Source: Streptomyces phaeoluteigriseus
GTDB lineage: Bacteria; Actinomycetota; Actinomycetes; Streptomycetales; Streptomycetaceae
NCBI RefSeq assembly: GCF_001896135.2
Contig: NZ_MPOH02000002.1
Span: forward strand, 120,818-184,817
Length of the DNA stretch: 64,000 bases
Direction: 5' to 3'
The translations under genes and the position numbers were made by a program. Below the pieces are notes generated by a model, which worked only from the letters and a program-made list of their open reading frames with translations, searched no databases and was not told the origin of the DNA. Below, piece after piece: positions 57,960 through 64,000 of the stretch. The stretch's first letter is position 1; each line of letters opens with the position of its first letter.

Positions 57960-58430
57960 GCCCCGAGCGATTCGTTCGAGGTACGGCGAGGCCCTTCTGC
58001 TCGCCTCGCTCGGTCAGGACCTGGAACTGCAACTCGGCGCCGCGGCGGCCCAGTTCCCCTGTAGGGGGAGTCGATCGCGAGGAGGCCCTGCAAGCGCCCG
58101 AAGTCGCGGGTGAGGCTGTGCCGCAACACCCCTGCGACGTGTCCGTCGTGGGCGGTCACGATGACGTCTACGCCGGCGGAGCTGTAGGAGCCGCCAGGAC
58201 CTGGTCCTCCGATTCCAGCGGCGCCTGATCACCGGATGGTCTGAGCCGGGAGACTGCCGGGGAAATGTCTCTGCCCTCGCGGTAGAGGCAGAGCAGGCCG
58301 AGTGTCGGCCCACCGGGGGATCGACGGGGAGCCGATCACGCCGCGCCGGTTGCGGCACGAGGAAGATCCTCGACAGGCCTGACCGCAGCAAGCTGCGCGA
58401 GGCGACGGTCGCGGGGCCGGCGGACGAGCC
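57960..58430 (-). pseudogene. Decayed coding remnant, possibly GAF-domain protein
   Basis: Protein-like segments in changing minus-strand frames can be chained: RSLLRSGLSRIFLVPQPA, then PTLGLLCLYREGRDISPAVS, then GVDVIVTAHDGHVAGVLRHS and LTRDFGRLQGLLAIDSPYRG, ending GELGRRGAELQFQVLTERGE. The first two remind me of a GAF-type sensor; the rest I do not recognise. At least three frame changes are needed and no start is visible. The remaining DNA between 57887 and 58573 holds no other supportable feature. Confidence 0.35.
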
Positions 58431-58573
58431 CGCGGCGAGGATCTGCCGTCACCGTGGCGGGGAAAGCCACCCACGGGGAATCGCCCTCTGGCCCGGCCCC
58501 CTGACGCGCCGCCGGGGCATTCGGTCGCGGCGTGCGTCGGGCCGTAGGATCGGGTGCCCTTGGGGGTGGGACT

Positions 58574-59596
58574 GTGGTCAGACGGAGTTCGGGCACGCCG
58601 ACGCTGGAAGAGGTGGCCGCCCTGGCCGGAGTGGGCCGGGGGACGGTGTCCCGGGTCATCAACAACGCGGCGGGCGTCAGAGAGTCCACGCGCCGTGCCG
58701 TGCGGCGCGCCATCGACGAACTGGGCTACGTGCCCAATCTGGCGGCGCGTTCACTGGCCGGGCGGCGTGCGGACGCCGTCGCGCTGGTGATGACGAACAC
58801 GGACTGGCGGTTGTTCGGGGAGCCGTTCTTCTCCGAGGTCGTACGGGCGGTCGGTGACGCCCTGTCCGGCACGGCGGTGCAACTGCTGCTCACCCTGGTC
58901 CGCACGGACGCCGAGCGGAAGCGGTTCGTGGAGTACGCGCGCGGCGGCAGGGTCGACGGAGTGCTGCTGATGTCCGTGCCGGCCGAGGACCGGCTGCCGG
59001 ACATGCTCGCCGAAGCCGGGCTGCCCACGGTACTGCTGGGCCGGCGCTCGGGCGACGAGCGGATGACGTATGTGGACGCGGACAACGTCGGCGGGGCACG
59101 CGAGGCGGTCCGCCATCTGGTGGCCGGAGGACGGAAGGCCATCGCGGCCATCACCGGGCCGCCCGACATGTACGTCGCCCGGTGCAGACTGCGCGGCTAC
59201 CAGGAGGCACTGGCCGAGGCCGGGCTCGACGACGGATCCGACCTGGTGGTGCAGGGCGACTTCACCGAGGCCAGCGGGCGCCGGGCGATGGCCGGGCTCA
59301 TCGTGCGGCACCCGGAGGTCGACGCCGTCTTCGCCGCTTCGGACGCCATGGCCGCCGGGGCCCTGGACGCCCTGCGTGCGGCAGGGCGCCGGGTGCCGGA
59401 GGACGTGGCGGTGATCGGCTTCGACGACTTCGAGCTGGCCGAACAGACGAGTCCGCCGCTGACGACCGTCCGCCAGCCGCTGGACGAGATCGGGCGGACG
59501 ATGGTGCGGCTCCTGCTGGAGGAGATGGAGCAGCCGGAGGTGGCCTGGCGCCACGTGATCCTGCGAACGCAGCTGGTGGCGCGCGAGTCGGCGTGA
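58574..59596 (+). CDS. LacI-family transcriptional regulator (CebR-like)
   Basis: A 340-residue repressor with helix-turn-helix TLEEVAALAGVGRGTVSRVI, hinge ELGYVPNLAARSLAGRRADA, and a sugar-binding-protein-like domain ending IGFDDFELAEQTSPPLTTVR. The GTG at 58574 follows GGGGGTGGG. It sits just upstream of the GH12, GH3 and GH6 cellulase genes. Two GGGAGCGCTCCC operators lie in the 524-bp gap before GH12. CebR senses cello-oligosaccharides in other Streptomyces; here the regulator may be CebR-like or a paralog, because the classical neighbours cebEFG are not in the window. Confidence 0.88.
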   Translation: MVRRSSGTPTLEEVAALAGVGRGTVSRVINNAAGVRESTRRAVRRAIDELGYVPNLAARSLAGRRADAVALVMTNTDWRLFGEPFFSEVVRAVGDALSGTAVQLLLTLVRTDAERKRFVEYARGGRVDGVLLMSVPAEDRLPDMLAEAGLPTVLLGRRSGDERMTYVDADNVGGAREAVRHLVAGGRKAIAAITGPPDMYVARCRLRGYQEALAEAGLDDGSDLVVQGDFTEASGRRAMAGLIVRHPEVDAVFAASDAMAAGALDALRAAGRRVPEDVAVIGFDDFELAEQTSPPLTTVRQPLDEIGRTMVRLLLEEMEQPEVAWRHVILRTQLVARESA

Positions 59597-59877
59597 GTGC
59601 GTCGGGGCAGTGTTGAGCCGGCCCACGGCCGGTTGGCGGCCCGGGAGTCGGCGTGAGTTCCTCCAGCATGGGCCGAAACGGTTCCCGGCCGACGGTGACT
59701 CGACACGAGGGTCGGTCGGGAGATTGCTCGCTCCGCGCGCGGTTTCCGCGACGACCCGGCGTCCTGACGACTCGGCGTCCTGACGTCCTGACGTCCGGAC
59801 CCGACTTACGCGGGCGCGTCGACGGGCTTCACGCTCACCGGCCGCAGCGACTCGCGACCAGCTGAAGCGAAAGTTTC

Positions 59878-59889
59878 GGGAGCGCTCCC
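59878..59889. promoter_or_regulatory. CebR-type operator, distal copy
   Basis: GGGAGCGCTCCC, followed by A but preceded by C instead of T, so it matches 13 of 14 positions of the CebR-box consensus. It lies 232 bp upstream of the GH12 start. The surrounding gap 59597-60120 holds no gene. Confidence 0.65.
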
Positions 59890-60030
59890 AACTGCGTGGC
59901 ATATGACGTGCGTTGGCCGCCGCAATTCTTTGCCGCCACTGACCTGTGACTTCGAAATCCGTTCGACACATTCGGTTCCCACGGGTTGTCAGGGGCCCGA
60001 GCGGCTTCTAATGTCCCACCGAAACCAGTA

Positions 60031-60046
60031 ATGGGAGCGCTCCCAT
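60031..60046. promoter_or_regulatory. CebR-type operator, proximal copy
   Basis: ATGGGAGCGCTCCCAT is a perfect 16-bp palindrome that contains the full CebR-box consensus TGGGAGCGCTCCCA (60032-60045). It lies 75 bp upstream of the GH12 start codon. A half-site AAGCGCTCCCG follows at 60062. Expected role: cellobiose-responsive repression of the cellulase genes. Confidence 0.8.
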
Positions 60047-60120
60047 CCGTGCTGGTCCCTCAAGCGCTCCCGCTTTCCTGTCCGCTCCAGCCGGTTGTCC
60101 CTTCAGGAGAGGCCCCCCGC

Positions 60121-61257
60121 ATGCGACCGTTACCGCACCTCCCCAGAACCGCGCGCGGCCTGCTCGGCGCGCTGCTCACCGCTCTCGCCACCGTCGCGGC
60201 CCTCGTGGCCACCGCCCCGGTGGCCGAGGCGGACACCGTGATCTGCGACCAGTACGGCTCGACCACGATCCAGGGCCGCTACGTGGTCCAGAACAACCGC
60301 TGGGGCACCAGTGCCCCGCAGTGCGTCACCGCCACCGACACCGGCTTCCGGCTCACCCGGGCCGACGGCTCCGTGCCCACCAACGGCGCCCCGAAGTCGT
60401 ACCCCTCGGTCTTCAACGGCTGCCACTACACCAACTGTTCGCCGGGGACCAACCTCCCGGCGCGGCTCAGCGGCATCACCAGCGCCCCCAGCAGCATCTC
60501 GTACGGCTATGTCGGCGACGCCACCTACAACGCGTCGTACGACATCTGGCTCGACCCCACGCCCAAGACCGACGGGGTGAGCCAGACCGAGATCATGATC
60601 TGGTTCAACAAGGTCGGCCCGATCCAGCCGATCGGCTCACAGGTGGGCACCACCACCGTGGGCGGGCGCACCTGGCAGGTGTGGACGGGCAGCAACGGGT
60701 CCAACGACGTGATCTCCTTCGTCGCTCCGTCGGCGATCCCCAGCTGGAGCTTCGACGTCATGGACTTCGTGCGGGAGACCGTCCGCCGCGGCATGGCACA
60801 GAACAACTGGTACCTGACCAGCGTCCAGGCGGGGTTCGAACCCTGGCAGAACGGCGCCGGGCTCGCGGTGAACTCCTTCTCCTCGGCCGTGAACCTCGGT
60901 GATCCCGGCGACCCGGGCGACCCCGGGAACCCGGGCGACCCGGCGACGGCCTGCAAGGTGACGTATGCGACGAACGTCTGGACCGGTGGCTTCACCGCGG
61001 ACGTCACCATCACCAACACGGGTTCGGCTCCGGTCGATCCCTGGAAGCTGGCCTTCACCCTGCCCACCGGGCAGCGGATCACCAACGCGTGGAACGCCGG
61101 TGTCACCCCGTCCACGGGGGCGGTGACGGCGACCGCCCTCGCGCACAACGCGCGGATCGCGCCCGGCGCCGGACAGACCTTCGGCTTCCAGGGCACCCAC
61201 AGCGGCTCGTTCACCCAGCCGGTCGGGTTCAGCCTCAACGGCACCGCCTGCTCGTGA
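60121..61257 (+). CDS. Secreted GH12 endo-1,4-beta-glucanase with CBM2
   Basis: A 378-residue secreted cellulase. Signal peptide from MRPLPHLPRTARGLLGALLT to about AEA-DTVICDQYG. The GH12 domain (about 36-260) has the nucleophile Glu in TEIMIWFNK (about E157) and the acid/base Glu in VQAGFEPWQNGAG (about E240). A linker of Gly-Asp-Pro repeats (GDPGDPGDPGNPGDPATA) leads to a C-terminal CBM2 (CKVTYATNVWTGGFTADVTI to the final Cys) for cellulose binding. It resembles the CelB endoglucanases of Streptomyces. ATG at 60121 after AGGAGAGG. Heads a run of cellulolytic genes on the plus strand. Confidence 0.93.
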   Translation: MRPLPHLPRTARGLLGALLTALATVAALVATAPVAEADTVICDQYGSTTIQGRYVVQNNRWGTSAPQCVTATDTGFRLTRADGSVPTNGAPKSYPSVFNGCHYTNCSPGTNLPARLSGITSAPSSISYGYVGDATYNASYDIWLDPTPKTDGVSQTEIMIWFNKVGPIQPIGSQVGTTTVGGRTWQVWTGSNGSNDVISFVAPSAIPSWSFDVMDFVRETVRRGMAQNNWYLTSVQAGFEPWQNGAGLAVNSFSSAVNLGDPGDPGDPGNPGDPATACKVTYATNVWTGGFTADVTITNTGSAPVDPWKLAFTLPTGQRITNAWNAGVTPSTGAVTATALAHNARIAPGAGQTFGFQGTHSGSFTQPVGFSLNGTACS

Positions 61258-61450
61258 ACCGGCCCACCCGCGTCCGGGCGCTCCCGTGACCTGACCCGCG
61301 GTCGCGCACGCCCGCTCTCCTGATCCGAGCCCCACCCGCGCCCACCCGTCCCGGGGCCCGCCTCCTCGTCCGCCATGCCGACGGGGCGGCCCCCGGGGCG
61401 ACCGACCGTGCTCATCCGCTCCTCCGGCCGCACCCGGAAAGGCCCACGCC

Positions 61451-63651
61451 ATGAGCCAGAGCCCCGCCCCTGCTCCCCGCCGCCCCGCGATCGTCGCCGC
61501 GCTGTGCGCCGCCACCCTCGCCGTCACCGGCCTGACCGGTGCCGCTCCGCCCGCCGAACCGGCCCCACGCGTCGCGGCGTTGCCTTACCAGGATCCCTCG
61601 CTGCCGGTCGCGGACCGGGTCGCGACCTGCTGTCCCGGATGACACTCGACGACAAGCTCGGGCAGATGACGCAGATCGAGAAGGACTCACTCGTCCCGCG
61701 GTCCGACCTCGCCACCCACCGCATCGGCTCGGTGCTCTCCGGCGGCGACTCCACGGTCAGCCCCAACAACGCCCAGACCTGGGCGGACACCTACGACTCC
61801 CTGCAACGCACCGCCCTGGGCACCCCGCTCGGCATCCCCGTCATCTACGGCATCGACGCGGTCCACGGTCACAACGCGGTGCGTGGCGCCACGATATTCC
61901 CGCACAACATCGGCCTCGGCGCCACCCGCGACCCGGCGCTGGTGCAGCGCATCGGCCGGGCGGTCGCCGAGGAGATGGCCGGCACCGGCATCGACTGGGA
62001 CTTCGCGCCCTGTCTGTGCGTGGCCCGCGACGACCGATGGGGCCGCACCTACGAGTCGTTCGGTGAGAAGCCCGAACTGCCCACCTCCATGGCCACGTTC
62101 GTCACCGGACTCCAGGGCCCGACCCTCGGCGCCGACCCGGCCTCGGTGCTCGCCACCGCCAAGCACTACATCGGCGACGGCGGCACCACCGGCGGCGTCG
62201 ACCAGGGCAACACCCAACTCACCGAGGCGGAGTTGCGCGCCGTCCACCTGCCGCCCTTCCAGGAGGCGGTGCGGCGCGGCGTGGGCTCGGTGATGCTGTC
62301 CTACAGCAGTTGGAACGGGGTACGGTCGCACGCCCACAAGTACCTAGTCACCGACGTGCTGAAAGGCGAACTGGGCTTCACCGGGTTCGTCGTCTCCGAC
62401 TGGGCCGCGGTCGACCAGCTCGACGGGCAGTCCGGCTTCACCGGCGCCGAGATCACCACGGCTGTCAACGCCGGCGTCGACATGGTGATGGTCCCGTACG
62501 ACTACAAGAAGTTCCTGACCCTGCTGCGCGGCGAGGTGAGTGCCGGGCGGATCTCGCAGGCCCGCGTGGACGACGCCAACCGGCGCATCCTCACCAAGAA
62601 GTTCCAACTTGGCTTGTTCGAGCGTCCGTTGACCGACCGCTCGTACACGTCGGGTGTCGGCTCCGCCGCGCACCGGGCCATCGCCCGGGAGGCCGTGCGC
62701 GAGTCGCAGGTGCTGCTGAAGAACGACGGCGGGATCCTGCCGCTCGCGAAGGGCGCCAAGCTGTTCGTCGCCGGCAAGTCCGCCGACGACATCGGCAACC
62801 AGAGCGGCGGCTGGACCGTGGGCTGGCAGGGCCGCAGCGGCCCCGTCACCGAGGGCACCACCATCCTCCAGGGCATCCGCGCCGCCGTCACCGATCCCGC
62901 AACGGTCACCCACGACCGCTACGGCAACGGCATCGACGGCAGCTACACGGCAGCCGTGGCCGTCGTCGGCGAGACGCCCTATGCCGAGGGCCGCGGCGAC
63001 CGGCCGAACGGCATGGGCCTCGACCAGGAGGACCTGAGCACCCTCGCCCGGCTCAAGGCGAGCGGCGTGCCCGTCGTCGTGGTCCTGGTCTCCGGACGGC
63101 CGCTCGACATCGCCGCCCAACTTCCCGACTGGAAGGCCCTGCTCGCCGCCTGGCTGCCCGGGACCGAGGGCAACGGCGTGTCCGACGTGCTGTTCGGCGA
63201 CCACGCCCCGACCGGCAAGCTGCCCATGACCTGGATGCGCAGCGCCTCCCAGCAGCCGATCAACGACGGCGACGGCAAGAGCCCGCTCTTCCCCTACGGC
63301 CACGGACTCACCTACGGCGCCACCCCCGACCCCGACCCCGACCCGGAGCCCACGCCCAGCGCCTGCACCGCCCAGTTCAGGACCATCGCCTCCTGGTCCG
63401 GCGGCTACCAGGCGGAGGTCACCGTCAAGAACACCGGAACCGGCCCGCTCACCGGCTGGAACGTCGCCTGGGACCTCGGCGGTTCCACGGTGAGCAGCCT
63501 CTGGAACGGCTCGCTGACCGTGTCCGCGGGCCGGGCCACGGTCCGCAACACCGCCCACAACGGCGCGCTGTCACCCGGCGCCACGGCCGCGTTCGGCTTC
63601 ACCGCCAACGGCCCCACTGGCACGCCCGCGACGCAGTGCGCCGGCTCCTGA
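61451..63651 (+). CDS. Secreted GH3 beta-glucosidase with CBM2 (frameshifted)
   Basis: A secreted enzyme of about 733 residues. The N-terminus has a signal (RRPAIVAALCAATLAVTGLT). The first frame ends near SLPVADRVA; at about 61624 one G is missing (GCG-ACC for GCG-GAC), and DLLSRMTLDDKLGQMTQIEK continues in the next frame. The GH3 N-domain holds KHYIGDGGTTGGVDQGNT and the nucleophile Asp in FTGFVVSDWAAVDQL (about 62398). The GH3 C-domain follows, ending PLFPYGHGLTYGA. A DPDPDPEPTPSA linker and a CBM2 complete it. A cell-exterior, cellulose-bound beta-glucosidase fits cellodextrin hydrolysis close to the fibre. Confidence 0.88.
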
Positions 63652-63685
63652 CGTACGACCCCCACGCATTCCCGAGGAGGGCACG

Positions 63686-64000
63686 ATGAACCGTCCGTCC
63701 AGATCCGGCGCAGCACGCCCGCGCCCGGGCCGCCGACGGCGCCCGGCGGTCGTGGTCACCGCGTTGACCACCCTGCTGCTGGGCGCGGTCGGCCAGCTGA
63801 CGGGGCAGCCCGCGGCAGCGGCGGCGGAGGCCCATGCCGACAACCCGTTCGCCGGCGCCGACTTCTACGTCAATCCCGACTACGCGGCCCGCGTCGACAC
63901 CTCCATCGCCCAGACGTCCGATGCCGCCCTCAGGTCGAAGATGGAGCAGGTCGGCACCTACCCCACGGCCGTCTGGCTGGACCGCATCGCCGCCATTCAC
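63686..64000 (+). CDS. GH6 cellulase (cellobiohydrolase), 5' part
   Basis: The first 105 codons; the gene runs off the window. The signal peptide is long (ALTTLLLGAVGQLTGQPAAA, cleavage near AAAEA). DNPFAGADFYVNPDYAARVD and the start of the catalytic barrel TYPTAVWLDRIAAIH follow, the typical N-terminus of GH6 1,4-beta-cellobiohydrolases/endoglucanases of Streptomyces. ATG at 63686 after GAGGAGGG, 34 bp after the GH3 stop, so it is probably in the same operon. Catalytic residues and any CBM2 lie outside the window. Confidence 0.85.
   Translation, partial: MNRPSRSGAARPRPGRRRRPAVVVTALTTLLLGAVGQLTGQPAAAAAEAHADNPFAGADFYVNPDYAARVDTSIAQTSDAALRSKMEQVGTYPTAVWLDRIAAIH

Overview
The window is very GC-rich, has strong GC bias at third codon positions, and carries families typical of Streptomyces: CBM2-linked cellulases, SpoIIE/HATPase regulators, a LuxR-LAL regulator, LacI sugar regulators, WS/DGAT-like and MMPL proteins. 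It is best read as accessory (probably arm) sequence of a Streptomyces chromosome. There are no rRNA or tRNA genes and no CRISPR array. Several stretches are non-coding or decayed, with remnants of a transposase, a DUF2252 protein, an Abhydrolase_9 protein, a CPBP protease and a thiolase.

Layout. 0.7-2.4 kb: MerR regulator divergent from a DHA1 MFS exporter. 3.2-9.0 kb: small membrane protein, DUF305-like lipoprotein, frameshifted CBM6-DUF1996 secreted protein, GH16 glucanase and a divergent LacI regulator, with a palindromic operator in front of GH16. 9.3-20.5 kb: orphan solute-binding lipoprotein, SpoIIE/GAF/HATPase phosphatase, molybdopterin sulfite-oxidase-like enzyme, GH15 enzyme, large LuxR regulator. 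20.6-25.8 kb: DHA2 MFS and small envelope proteins including HdeD. 26.6-27.9 kb: a patchwork of truncated genes. 28.3-34.4 kb: MMPL exporter, putative aromatic hydroxylase, PLP decarboxylase and HHxxxDG acyltransferase, a compact candidate pathway. 34.8-37.0 kb: FAD monooxygenase and divergent TetR, then a 16-bp tandem repeat. 37.4-41.6 kb: VanW protein, dead IS5-type transposase, Pro/Thr-rich protein.

41.6-57.1 kb is a lipid/polyketide locus: FAAL-ACP-KS-AT-KR synthase, luciferase-like monooxygenase, acyl-CoA dehydrogenase, truncated thiolase, acyl-CoA ligase, second acyl-CoA dehydrogenase, TetR, aldehyde dehydrogenase and MpaB/DUF2236 oxygenase. 58.6-64.0 kb is a cellulose-degradation locus: LacI regulator, GH12-CBM2, GH3-CBM2 and the start of a GH6 cellulase. 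Two copies of the GGGAGCGCTCCC operator lie before GH12, the same core as in front of GH16, so the two ends of the window probably belong to one sugar-responsive regulon.

Quality note: at least eight long genes are broken by one-base indels in GC-rich runs, nearly all single G/C deletions. This looks more like sequencing error than biology. I list these as CDS marked frameshifted, and reserve 'pseudogene' for truncated or multiply degraded fragments. All functional calls come from reading motifs by eye; no database search was run.
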